Source of the DNA: Datura wrightii
Taxonomy: Eukaryota > Streptophyta > Magnoliopsida > Solanales > Solanaceae
Length of the DNA stretch: 64,000 bases
Assembly: GCA_035772735.1 (NCBI GenBank)
Contig: JASDFA010000016.1
Coordinates: 176,643,001 to 176,707,000, forward strand
Direction of reading: 5' to 3'
The notes under the pieces: generated by a model
The model's input: only the letters and a program-made list of their open reading frames with translations
What the model was told of the DNA's origin: nothing
Database searches by the model: none
Position numbers and translations under genes: made by a program
Shown: positions 24,301 to 34,988 of the stretch, piece after piece
Layout of the letters: every line of letters starts with the position of its first letter
Numbering within the stretch: the first letter of the stretch is position 1

Positions 24301-24829
24301 GCGATAAAATTTTCAAGAAAAATATTGTCACTGCAAAGAAATTTAACTGTCAGATACTATAATTAGAAGATTAAAATTTTAAAAATAAATAAATAACATA
24401 GATATCCATAAAAAAACAACATATTTACGCGTAAATGTCTCTTTACCTTAATGTTCCAAAAAGAATTATCCAAATGCCTCGTTCCCTTTCCGAGCATCAC
24501 TTTTCCTTTTTGGTCTCTTTTAGATGTTACCATCAGATTTTTAATTTTTCTTGGTACTTCTTTTTAATATTTCTTTGTTCGTTTTGTAAGTTAATTTAGC
24601 TTTTTGTTACTATTTTTTGGTTTTTTGTTTTACTTTTTAAAGATAAATAAATATAATAGCTAATTATCTTTATATTAATAAAATATAAAAAAATTAATAG
24701 TTAGACTAAAACAAGAAGTAATTAAAAATATACTAAAATTACTAGTGTATTTATTAAAATTAAAATTAATAAAAAATTATGTTTTATAAATAAAAAATTA
24801 AAATCTTATTCTTTATTTTCTTTTTTCAC
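21341..24829. other. AT-rich intergenic DNA upstream of RPN13
   Basis: No gene or retroelement domain is recognised. It includes a degenerate array of TTCAGAATT-type words (21725-21880), an AAT microsatellite (22127-22152), a short perfect hairpin (22614-22653) and GA-rich simple sequence at 23341-23373. Distal RPN13 regulatory sequence could lie at its left end. Confidence 0.5.
22127..22152 (+). repeat. (AAT)n microsatellite
   Basis: About eight consecutive AAT units. Confidence 0.9.
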
Positions 24830-25190
24830 CATAATTTGATTTTTCTGTTCAATTTTAGCTCCTTTCTTTTCTTTATTTTTTTCTCTTTTCTCCTTGTTCA
24901 TTTTTTTGTTTCTCTATTCTTTCTTTCTTTTCTCCTTTTCTTTTTTCTCATTTTTTCTTTATTCTTTATATTTTTCTCTCCTTTTTCGTTCATTTTTTTC
25001 CTCAAATTATATCATTATTTATTTATTTCATTATAATTAATTTCATACTCAATTTCCTTTTTATATTTCTATTTTCTTCTCTTTTTTCATTTTATTTATT
25101 TCTTGTTCTTTTTCTAATTTTATTTAATTTTTTTCTCTACAATCTAATTTCGTTCACTTTTTCTCTCTGTTTTTTTAAGAAAAATATTTT
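24830..25190 (+). repeat. pyrimidine-rich low-complexity tract
   Basis: The plus strand is dominated by T with scattered C (TTCTTTTT, TTTTCTCC and similar words) for about 360 bp. The short open frames here are compositional artefacts. Confidence 0.85.
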
Positions 25191-25209
25191 TTATGATTTT
25201 TATTGAAGT

Positions 25210-26245
25210 CTGTTTCAATTCTTCAGTGCGATACTCCTCACTCATTCATAATATAATCATAGTATATCTCTATATATTGGTATGACAATATGAAGAACTG
25301 CTTCAGTCCTTCAGTAAAATACTCCTCAGTCCTCCGTGATATCATCACAATATATCTATATATTAGCATGGTATCACGGGGGACTGGTTTAATCCTTCAG
25401 TTAGATACTCCTCAGTCCTCCATAATATCATCACAGTTTGTATATATATTGTATTGACATAGTATAATGGAGGACTGTTTCAATCATTTAATGAGACACG
25501 CTTTAGTCTTCGGTGATACCATCACAATATATCTATATAATATCATGGTATTATGGAGGACTATTTCAGTTCTTCAATGACACACTCCTCAATCCTCCAT
25601 GATACTATCGCAGTATAATTATATACTGGCATGATATCATATAGGGTTGCTTTAGTCCTTCAATGAGACACTTTTCATGATATCATCACAATATATCTAT
25701 ATATTGGCATATACTGACAGGGTATCATAAATGACTTGTTCATTCCTTCAAAAGAAAACATTCCTCAGTCATTTATGATAACATTCCTCAGTCATTTATG
25801 ATACTCACATGGTATGTATCATATATTTAGGGTATCATAGAGAGTTTGTTCATTTATAAAAGAAAAAAAAAGATTTAGTCCTTTATGATACCAATATGGT
25901 ATTTATCATATATTGACAGAGTATCATATAGGGCACGTTCATTTTGATATTTTAATTTCTATATCTCTTTTAGCAAGTTTTACTTGTAAAAAATAGAATC
26001 ATATTTTAGATATAAATTTGTTTGCATTTTCAAAAATAAAAATTATAAAAATTATTTTTTTATTAATTTAGATTTTAACAAATAAGCTAGGTGACTTTAG
26101 TTATCTACGATACCTACATGGTATATATTATATATTGACGTGGTATCATAAAGGTAGATCCATTTCTTAAAAAAGTACTTCTCAATCGAATATGATACCT
26201 GCATGATATATTTTTTACAGAATATCACAGAAGACTATTTTATTC
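25210..26245 (+). repeat. tandem array of about 88-bp self-complementary units
   Basis: Units begin at 25210, 25298, 25384, 25475, 25561, 25647 and 25735 (spacings 88, 86, 91, 86, 86, 88), each starting CTGTTTCAATTC-like. Each contains CAGTCCTCCNTGATATCATCAC and ends with the near-complement TATCACGGGGGACT or a variant, so a unit can fold into a hairpin around an AT-rich loop. From 25735 to 26245 the units decay and are interrupted by AT-rich filler. Confidence 0.85.
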
Positions 26246-27770
26246 ATTCAAAAGAAAAAATTATAAAAAATACAACAAACAAAGTTTAAACTTAATTTTG
26301 ATGTTTTAAGTTTATATTATTTTTAGCAAATTAATTTTGATTTTAAAAAAATTACAAAAGCCAAAGTCATATTTTAGATATAAATTTTTATTTTCATTTG
26401 TAAAAGTTTATTTTTTTATTAATATAGATTTTAATAAATAAGCTAGTGATTTTAGCATTTTTTCTTAATAATTTTTTCTTATAGTCTAATTTTTTAGTTT
26501 TTTTTCATATTTTTATTTGTTTAAAAATAAGCAACAATCAACGAATTTAAAAATATGATTGAAAAGTGGACACACGAGTAATTATTTTGAGCCAAATAAA
26601 TATTAATAAAATTAATAAAAGAAAAAGAAAAACGAAATAATTAAACTTTTATGAGGCATTTTGTATACTTTTCCAAAACAACCTAAAAAATATTATTAGT
26701 AATTTTTTTTAATTTTCTTCTTCTTCTTCTTATTATTATTGAAAATCTGATTTGAAAAAACAACTTTCATCCATAAGCATTCTAGAAACTATAAAGAATA
26801 AGCCTAATCTTTAAATTAACCACATAACTATCATTTGCGACTTATGATTGATTTTTATTTTCATGAAAAATTATAAACTAACAATCTGATGGGTATTAGA
26901 TTCATATCATTAATTAATATCGTCACTAAAAATTATTTGATATATTTTTATTTGTTTCAAATTTAAAACCTCAACTACAATAATTACTATGTCTTATGCA
27001 TCTTTTAATTTATATTACACTTTAATAATGATTTAAAAACCAATCCAAATACATGTAAACTACTTTGATAATGACATCATAGGCTGATTATCATAATGAA
27101 ACAAAAGTAGCATTGAGAAAATAAATTTATAGTGCTTAACAAATTTCTTTCACATAAAATGTCATTGATGAATCTTTATAAATCGAAAGGAATTGGTGTA
27201 CTCAAATTACTACTTCGTTGTCACATATATTTAAAATAGTTATTTTAAAATATTTATTAATTTAAAAAATTAAAAAATTATATCTTTTTTAATTTTACTT
27301 TATATTAATTATTTTAGAATTATTTTAATTAATTTTTTTTAAAGAATTATACGAATTTTACCCCGAGAACTAAAATAGAATGGACGGAATACTATACTGC
27401 TAAATGTGAACAAGGATAGCAAATGTTTGTAAATTCACGTGGTTGCTGTAAATTTGGTTTTTCTTGCATTGCCTTCATGGATATCTCCTTTGGGGTGTCC
27501 AATTCTACTTTTGCAGATTACCTTGCTTTTCATCTTATTACTTCAATTGCCTTTTATTTTTATGGCTTAATATATAGGTAATTTTTAAAATTTGTTAGGA
27601 TATTTTATTTAGATATTTGAACTAAGCTTTGTTTAATTGAACACCTTAATTTAAAATAAAATGTTTCAATTAAGATAGTTTCAATTTTAATTATTTTTTT
27701 ATATGTGTGTTTTCATTCGTCTATGTTATTAAGTTAACAACATAAATTATAATATATACGTAACACCCCG
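26246..27770. other. AT-rich intergenic DNA, nothing recognised
   Basis: Very AT-rich sequence with runs of A and T. No protein domain, RNA gene or clear repeat boundary is visible. Confidence 0.5.
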
Positions 27771-27832
27771 TGCATTAGATTGGCTTTGTCGTAGGTTTCA
27801 GACATACGAGTCTAGTGTTATGACTATGTATT

Positions 27833-29164
27833 TGATGTGTTGTGGATTTACAGCACTTTTGACGCTCAAAACTAAGAAAATAGCATGAACTTAGGTATGT
27901 TTATGTGGATATAAGGCACTTTTCCTTTAATTGCAAGATGAATTGATGTTGGACCTAAAAATGACAAAAGAAAGCCTGAAAGATGCAAAATAAGCTTAAT
28001 GTGCAGACCACAGTACGAACCGTAGGAAGGACCTATGAGTCGTACTGAGGGCCATGAGAAGTTGCAGAAGGCTTAAGGTGTAGAGAGGAAATGTACGAGT
28101 CTCAGTATGGATCGTACCAAGCTGGTACGAGTCGTGATGAAGAAATTGTGACAAAATTCAAAAAAGTTGCATAAAGTGCTGACTCCTGCTACGGAAGGAA
28201 TGTACGACCTGTGAGAAGAAGGTACGAGTCGTACCATGACGATCGTGTTGAACTTCAGAAGAATTCCAAAGTTTCAGAACTAAACTACTGGAGCTCAGTA
28301 CGAGTCGTATGAAGGAGGTATGGATCGTACCTGGATCCAACACTTAGTCGACAATCATTCAACAATGCAAGGCACCACAGACAGCTAAGGGTCGTAGGAA
28401 GCTACTACGGGTCGTACCTTAGCTCGTGACGATAGCGGCACCAGATATGAAAATTCATCTAGTTAGTATAGGTAAAGGATTCTTGTGTCTGTATAAATAC
28501 GTTTTAGGTTTTATTTTATTTTTTTGTAGACAATCAGATAACGATAGACAAGCGACACAAGTAAGGAAAAGAGAGGATTGAGTTGATTCAACTTGTGATC
28601 AACTTTTTCTTAAATTCATCTTGTTCTTGCTACTTGTTTTTCAAGATTTTGTGGAGTAATTGAAGGAAGTGTTTTTCTCAATCATTATTTTAAGTATTGA
28701 TTTTTATTCTTAATCATGAATGCAAGTCACAACTTTACAACTATAAGAGGCTAAAACCTCCATAACTAGGGTTGTGGGAACCATGGTGAATTAACAAGCT
28801 AGGGTTACACAAAGTGATCTTAAAACCATTACAAATACTTATATTGTAGTCTCTTCATGCTTAAACGTTTCTTAACGGTGCGCAACATTAGAAAGTGCCC
28901 GAATTCTTTACTTGCTTTGGTCGAAGAGGTAGAGGTTAGGAAAAGAGAATTACAACGGAGCCTTGATCTTGATGATCATTGTATTAACTTGAGTTGTGAT
29001 CGCAGGATAGTTAAATCTGGAACTTAGTGATAAAGGATAGTTTGAAACCGCTCATGAGACTTGGTCGAGTGATTGAGTATAGTCATTCAATAGGGACTGG
29101 TCGGTCATTTGAATGAACCTAAGTTATCAGTTCTATAAGTAAGTATTGGTGATAATCATGAGTG
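27833..29164 (+). repeat. Athila-type LTR fragment, plus orientation
   Basis: It starts TGATGTGTTGTGGATTTACA and is alignable in inverted orientation with 53265-54904: the same start, the same GTACGAGTCGTAC-type words (27990-28430), a TATA box, CTAGGGTTGTGGGAACCATG and GAATTCTTTACTTGC-like segments. Similarity stops near 29164, so the LTR 3' end is missing. The preceding 27769-27832 begins TAACACCCCG, like the start of a chromovirus LTR into which this may have inserted. Confidence 0.7.
28492..28499 (+). promoter_or_regulatory. TATA box of Athila-type LTR
   Basis: TATAAATA lies just after the block of repeated dyad words. The inverted copy of this LTR has the same octamer at plus 54182-54189. 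Confidence 0.6.
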
Positions 29165-29525
29165 TATACCCATTTATCAATAATTGTGGGTACATGTGAT
29201 AAATGTTGTTGCTGTTATGATGTAAAATTATTGGGGGTGAGGGTCTTATGCTTAAATGTTGTGGGGGATTTTATTCCTCTTGTGAAGTTAGGGCGTCCCA
29301 TGATGTGTTAAATACATGAGTTTGGGGTGAAATCTGAGTAAACCCAGAGGCTACAAAGGGCTCGATTTGCCCGGTGATAGATAGGGTGACATCGTTCTTA
29401 AGGGCAAATCATCATTTTGTATCTTTTACTAAGATTGCTTGTAGTCAATGCTTAAATATGGTGTGAGTAAGTGCATACGAGAGTGAGATGTTGGATTGTT
29501 ATTTTGAGGCACAATGGGGATGATG
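29165..29525 (+). other. unassigned, probably LTR-derived
   Basis: No coding signal. The text (GTGGGGGATTTTATTCC, TTTGCCCGGTGATAG) resembles gypsy LTR body sequence, but no partner copy in the window confirms it. Confidence 0.35.
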
Positions 29526-29676
29526 GCTATCGGCTAATCGTCTGTCAGGTCCGGTGAAATGCCGAATGAAACACCGATTCGGGAAAAATGGTTTTAGGCT
29601 ACTGCCTTGAATCCGCGTTCTATCGGCGCTTTGCAGATCGTGACTGGCGACTCGACGACTAGTCGCCGATTACAAG

Positions 29677-29683
29677 TATAAAA
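29677..29683 (+). promoter_or_regulatory. TATA-like site upstream of ORF3
   Basis: TATAAAA lies 219 bp upstream of the ORF3 ATG and directly after a GC-rich word block whose words recur in the associated LTR at 33510-33715. This mirrors LTR promoter layout. No transcript evidence is available. Confidence 0.45.
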
Positions 29684-29901
29684 CCTCTGTGTTCTGCCTA
29701 GCGCCGGTGGTGTATCGGTATTCCATATGTCACCTCCTACGTCTCTCCGAAGTCCTGCTGGTACTGCCAGTTTATTCCATGATGTTCTTTCCTTTTGTTT
29801 CTCATCTAATCTTTAGAGTAATCCTTGTTTGTTTATTTTATCATGAGAAAAATACAAAAAGAAACATTGTTACATGGCACTAACATAAATTTTGCAGAAT
29901 C

Positions 29902-31353
29902 ATGTCTTTATTTAGGAACCCAAGCAAGGGAAAGGGCATTGCCACATCTAAAGCAAAGGGAAAAGGGAAAGCCAAGGATACCTCAACCACCTCTAATACC
30001 ATAGAGGTTATTATCGTTTATGTGCCCAACATAAAGGGGCACTATATTTGTGAGGGCCTCTCGATCACTGTGGAGAAGCATTTTGACTTGGCGAGGCTGA
30101 GGGGCGGCTTCCCTAACATCACTGCAATTCACCGATCGCCTGTGGCATATTTTTGCCAACCCTCTCCCGGATTTCTACAGCATCTTGGTACACGAGTTCT
30201 GCGCTTCTTACCAGGCCAGGCAGGATAACATGAAACATAGAGGAAAATTTGAAGACTTCCTTGCCTACCTTCAGTGTTAGTGAGAGGTGTCGAGGTCGAC
30301 ATCACACCGATAATCATAAATTCTCTATTTTGAGAGGACAAAATTGAGAGGTCACTGAATATTCGATCCGCCTCGCCAACAAAAAGGACCAATTCAGTGT
30401 CATTGCTCTCGTCATTTCCACTGGCACACCCCTATGGGCATCTATGCATGGTGAGATATCTCGGCATGATCTACCCTTCAAGCCCAAGTTGTGGCTCGAC
30501 TTCATTTGTGGCCAAATCATGCCCTCCAAGAATGAACAACGGGTGAATTTGGAGGCGGCCATCCTTATTTATTATATTATGAAAGGGGTCCCAATCAACT
30601 TTGGAGAGATAGTGGCCACTCAGATGCTGAGAAAGGCAAGGATGCTGGAACTTCAATGCCATACATGGTGCTTACATCGCAGCTCTTCCTGAGAGCAGGA
30701 GTCCCCCTATTTCTGGATGAGACCCTTAGCTCCGCCACCGATGCGATCTCCATTACTAACAAAAGGGATATCGATGCTCCCAAGAACAAGAGGCAACGAA
30801 TGCAAGCATTTGAAGTTTCTAATGAGTCCATCACCCCTGGGTCAGAGCCGACCCCCATTGCCCCCGATCTCAACATGCCACATCCTGAGGAATCGGGTCA
30901 GGCTTCCGGGGAAGCATCAGTTTGAGTTTCTTCACCACCTCCAACATCCTCCCAACCAAGCAGTCTCCATAGGCTGGTGGAGATAACTAACTCTCATGAG
31001 AGCCAACTTCAGAAGTTGGCTAGAAGTCTCCTTGCTCTTATTACTCATATGGTTAAAAAGAAGATGAAGTCTATGTACGAGAGTCTGAACAAGCTGTGCA
31101 AATGGATAGATGTCGTGGAGGGGGATGTTACCTCTCCTAGGCTGTGGTTAGGGAATGGAAGATTCGAACGCTTATGGCAGTATCCGACATGAGTGCTCTT
31201 AACACAGCTATAGCTAACCCTTCCACAGCTTGAGTCCCTATCGACGACTTGTTTGAGGGCTTAGGTAATGATGAGGATAATGCGGATGATGCTAGCCAAG
31301 TTGGGGATGAAGTGACCTGTAATGATGATGATGATGAAACTGATGAAGAGTGA
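29902..31353 (+). pseudogene. Athila-type ORF3, 'putative plant transposon protein' family, frameshifted
   Basis: It starts with ATG (MSLFRNPSKGKGIATSKAKG, a Lys-rich leader), directly after an acceptor-like TTTTGCAG. After frameshifts it reads ILVHEFCASYQARQDN (compare LVREFYANWNP in the intact-like copy at 38787), VEVDITPIIINS, LPFKPKLWLDFICGQIMPS and MKGVPINFGEIVATQM. It ends with an acidic tail (NDDDDETDEE then TGA at 31351). At least three frame breaks. The family (I believe Pfam PF20167) has no established biochemical function and usually lies between pol and the 3' LTR in Athila elements. Confidence 0.75.
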
Positions 31354-33960
31354 CCACAATAGTAAGTCCTTTCCCCTTTTTATTTTTCATGCATACATTG
31401 AGGACAACGTTTTTTTTAGTTGGAGGTGGGTTGAGTGTTGTGGTCTTTGATGAATTTATGCCCTTGTCGGGCTTATCTTTGATGAATTTGTGCCGTTGTT
31501 GGGCTTTTTAATTGTTAGGTTGGAATACTTTATCGGGCTCAAGATGATATGAATAGAAAAATTGTCTTTGTGTTAGTGCCAAAGAATGGGTCTTTGTTCT
31601 TATTGCCTAAAGTTGTGACCCAAGTTTGATTTTCACCTTTGTAAATAGTAGATAGTAATTAAACTCCAAGGATTTTCTTCATACCATGGTTCTTTCTCAA
31701 GGAGCATTTTCTTTTCCTTTCCTTTTGGCTATCAAACTAGGTTGACATTTTCCAATGATAGATTGTGAGCGACTCTCTTAAGGGAAAATGCCATGTCTTT
31801 CTTTGAGTCCTTTGTGGAACTGTTTTTGAGAGGTACCACCAATATTTTTTTGTGTAGCATGAAAAATCGAATTTGAAAGAAAAATGGGCATTTGAAATGA
31901 GAAATGTAGCACACTCTTGTCATACATTGCATATTCCCTGTTTGGCTTATGGATTCACATGCCCTATTGTCTTGAATCAAAATCTTGTGATAATAATGAC
32001 TTGTGTGAACTCTTTAGGTGTGATGCCTTGTGTGGTAACATCACTTGAATGAATCTCATGTATTTCTTCTTGTCTAGAACTTGCCCTAAGTGTGAATCAA
32101 GGTGAATCCTAGATGTAGCTGCACTGAGAAGATGATTTTAGACTTTTGCTTGATTAGTCACTTCACCCAAAGTGACTTCTGAAAACGTCTTCCCTTGCTA
32201 GCCAGTGTTGAGCCTTTGGACTGTTTATTCTTGGAAATCACATTACAAGACAATGTCCCTTTTGTATCCTCTTCTTTGGCACCCATTCTCCCTAATTGAT
32301 AGTGATGAATGAGCGAGAATAATAGGGGCTTGAAGCCCAAGACATAGGGAGAGATAAGGAAATCAATGAAAAGAAGGCAAAAAGCCTAAGTTTGGGGGTT
32401 TAAAAGAAAAGTAAGAAATATGATGATCCTAAATGTGAGGTAGCACCAAATTGTGATAAATGAATGAAATGATAGGTTGAGAAACCTTGAATCACCAAAA
32501 GATAAAAAGAATAGTGAAAGGGTATTATCTCTTGCTTAAATGAGACTTAGTGTGAGAGCCAAAGGAGTTATAAGGAGGACTTTTGAGAAATAAAAGATAA
32601 AGTTGGATGAAAAAAGAGGAATAAGTTGGAGTGATCTAAAGAGTTAGATGGGAGGATAAAAGTGATCACAAAAAGGCATTACGGAGGTTATAGTCATTGG
32701 AGATAAATATTTGTCCTACCCTTACCCCAAGCCTTCATCATGACTCGCAATTCCTAATTGATTCTGAGTATAGCTGCTCTATATTAGTGGCAAGTTATAG
32801 GAAGGGAAAGCCTATGGGTCAAGTGGTGTGCATGGAGATTTCTCTTGTGAGAGTGAGTGTGATCATCATATTCCTTAATCCCTTGTGTTTGCATTGCTTT
32901 ATGATAAAGAAAGGGGATTCTCTCTTGTAGTAAGTGGCATCACTCCCTTTAGTACATACTTGCACTGATGTAAAGATGTAATTGAGGCATGAGCAGTGTG
33001 AGTTTCAAGGCAAGCTTTGAATGTGAAATGATTGTGACTTAAGATGCTATGTATGTTTGATTGGATAAATCATGCCCTTGTTTTTCAAAATGAAAGTAGT
33101 TGTGAATCATACCTATGCATTGTGGTTACTTCTTGAAACTTTTTCACATTGTTTTGGGGGAGTTGTTTCTCTTTTCTTTGAGTTGGTTAGCATTTTCAGG
33201 TTGTCATAGGTTAAGTGGTCATTGATGCATAGACTCTTGTAGAGTGACTTGCTATTTCATTTGCTCAACTGATAAGAATTGCATTACTTGAGGACAAGTG
33301 ATGGTTCAAATTTAGGAGTTCAATTACCAGGTTCAAATTTAGGAGTTCGATGAATTGGTAATTTACCAACTCATTAGGCTTTTAAGCATGAACGTTAGCT
33401 TAGTTTAAGTCTTTTAGTTGGATTTTACGCCCTTTTTTCTTTGGATGTTGAAGTTACCTAACTTGAAGAGAAGGAGCATGAAATTGAGTAAAAAGGAAGA
33501 AATTTAGGTGGGAAACGGTGCTCCACCGGAGGACACCAGTGAAACACCGGCTGACTGCAGGAACCCACTGGGATGATGAACAATTGCAACTGGAGAACCG
33601 CCAGTGACAATGCCGAAATGCTTTGAAACTCACTGGACACTAGATAAGACCAACCCGAGGCCCGCGGATGGACACCGACAAATCGTCGATGTCTCGCAAG
33701 TGAAAGACACCTGAAAAGGGCAAAAATATCCAGCCCAGAAAAAGAGGAGAATGTTATGACCTACTTTTGTACATATTTTAGAAAATTACTCTTACACAAG
33801 TTCACATTATTATTCCCATCACTTTTGGAAGAGAGAATTCCATAAAAAAATAGAGTTTGAATATTACTTTTTTCATTTTCATCTTCTTCAGCAAGATATA
33901 TCCACCATTATAGAGATATTTTGAGCTTGATTGTGTTTAATTTTAATTATGAAATGGTTG

Positions 33961-34268
33961 AGTCTATTGATAAATACGATTGGGCGTACAATACATGGAT
34001 TTTTAAAGTCCTTTGCAGGTCATGACTGGAAGGGCAAACATAAGACCCTCTGGCATATGTGTACAGTGATGTGATGGGGGCGTGTGCTCGGAATATCACC
34101 AATGGTATGATTGCGAGATCGGGATTCTGCGGGTATGGAATTAGATTCATACAGTTGCAATGACAAGGATGTACAGGTATACAAGTGTGATACGAGATAT
34201 ACCAACACGATTCCGGTATAATATGAGAGGCACAATTGAGATGTAATATGTGATAATACGGTACATAT
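33961..34268 (+). other. older LTR-like DNA that received the Athila insertion (left flank)
   Basis: No coding signal. It ends with the target duplication CATAT at 34264-34268. Its continuation is at 43372. Words such as GAGATCGGGATTCTG and TGTACAGTGATGTGATGG suggest gypsy LTR body, but this is an inference. Confidence 0.4.
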
Positions 34269-34846
34269 TGATCTTGGGCAGATTTATATGCCCAAGTGAT
34301 ACTCAAACGTATCATTTTTACCTTGTTTGTTGTGCAATGTGTATATAATATCATGTAATTAGTAATAAAATGCGAATTTATACTAACCAACATGATTAGC
34401 ATTTGTTTTGCAGGTAAATGTGATTTTTAGGAGCTAAAATGCATGTTGGAACTATGTCGGAGTTGGACTTGGATGCGAATTTCTAGGCTAATGTTCTTGG
34501 CTAGCAACATGAAGAAGAGATTAACCAAATTATCATGATTATCAAGTTCATTACTTGTTCTTAACCTTGGCATGTTCATATCCATTGTCTAAATTCACAA
34601 GTAAATAGTTGTTATTAATTGTAGTATATATAGTTTAGAAACAAAAACTCAAGTAACTATTGGTTACATTGTTGTTAGCATAATTAGGAGTGAAATAGGA
34701 ATATAGTAAACTAGGCAATTTTACGTATCTTGAGCCTCCTTGGATCGATACTTGGCTACTTAGCCACTTTATTACTTGTTTGACCACGTGCACTTGCGTG
34801 TCGGTTTATAATATATAATACCAACCCGAACAGCAGACCGCGAACA
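34269..34846 (+). repeat. 5' LTR of the Athila-like element (internally deleted)
   Basis: The LTR is 578 bp against 1,461 bp for the 3' LTR. The deletion point is after 34478 (GGATGCGA joined to ATTTCTAGG) and corresponds to 42115-42998 in the 3' LTR, 884 bp. It removes the GC-word block and the TATA box. The LTR tip contains a small hairpin, CTTGGGCA ... TGCCCAAG (34273-34296). Confidence 0.93.
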
Positions 34847-34852
34847 AGTTTT

Positions 34853-34870
34853 TGGCGCCGTTGCCGGGGA
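34853..34870 (+). other. primer binding site (tRNA-Asp type)
   Basis: TGGCGCCGTTGCCGGGGA, six bases after the 5' LTR, is the 18-nt site widely seen in Athila elements and attributed to tRNA-Asp priming of minus-strand cDNA. Confidence 0.85.
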
Positions 34871-34988
34871 GGCTAGGCGATTTGTGAAATTGTGTTTAGT
34901 GTAAATTTACTGTATTTTTATTTTTATTTTCTTAAGTGTTAACAACTTGGTCTTAGCCTGTATTTTGCAGATTTTGTTTCTGTGAACA

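Larger units (their letters stand above)
29526..33960 (+). mobile_element. Athila-type element segment: promoter-like block, ORF3, 3' part and start of 3' LTR
   Basis: A GC-rich word block (29530-29670), TATAAAA (29677) and a decayed ORF3 (29902-31353) are followed by about 1.9 kb of non-coding DNA (31354-33300, no domain seen). The purine-rich TTGAGGACAAGTGATGGTTC leads into what looks like the 3' LTR start near 33350. The second word block (33510-33715: ACACCGG, CCAGTGA, CACTGGACAC) shares words with the first. gag, pol and a complete LTR are missing. Boundaries are approximate. Confidence 0.6.

Noticed and set aside
24836..25036. Phe/Leu-rich plus-strand frame resembling a membrane protein
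   Set aside because: It is a translation of the pyrimidine-rich tract.
33947..34402. 151-codon minus-strand open frame
   Set aside because: It crosses the boundary between older LTR-like DNA and the Athila-like LTR (34269), so it cannot be an ancestral gene; no recognisable domain.
34853..34870. possible tRNA gene fragment
   Set aside because: It is an 18-nt primer binding site complementary to a tRNA 3' end, directly after an LTR; no tRNA fold is present.
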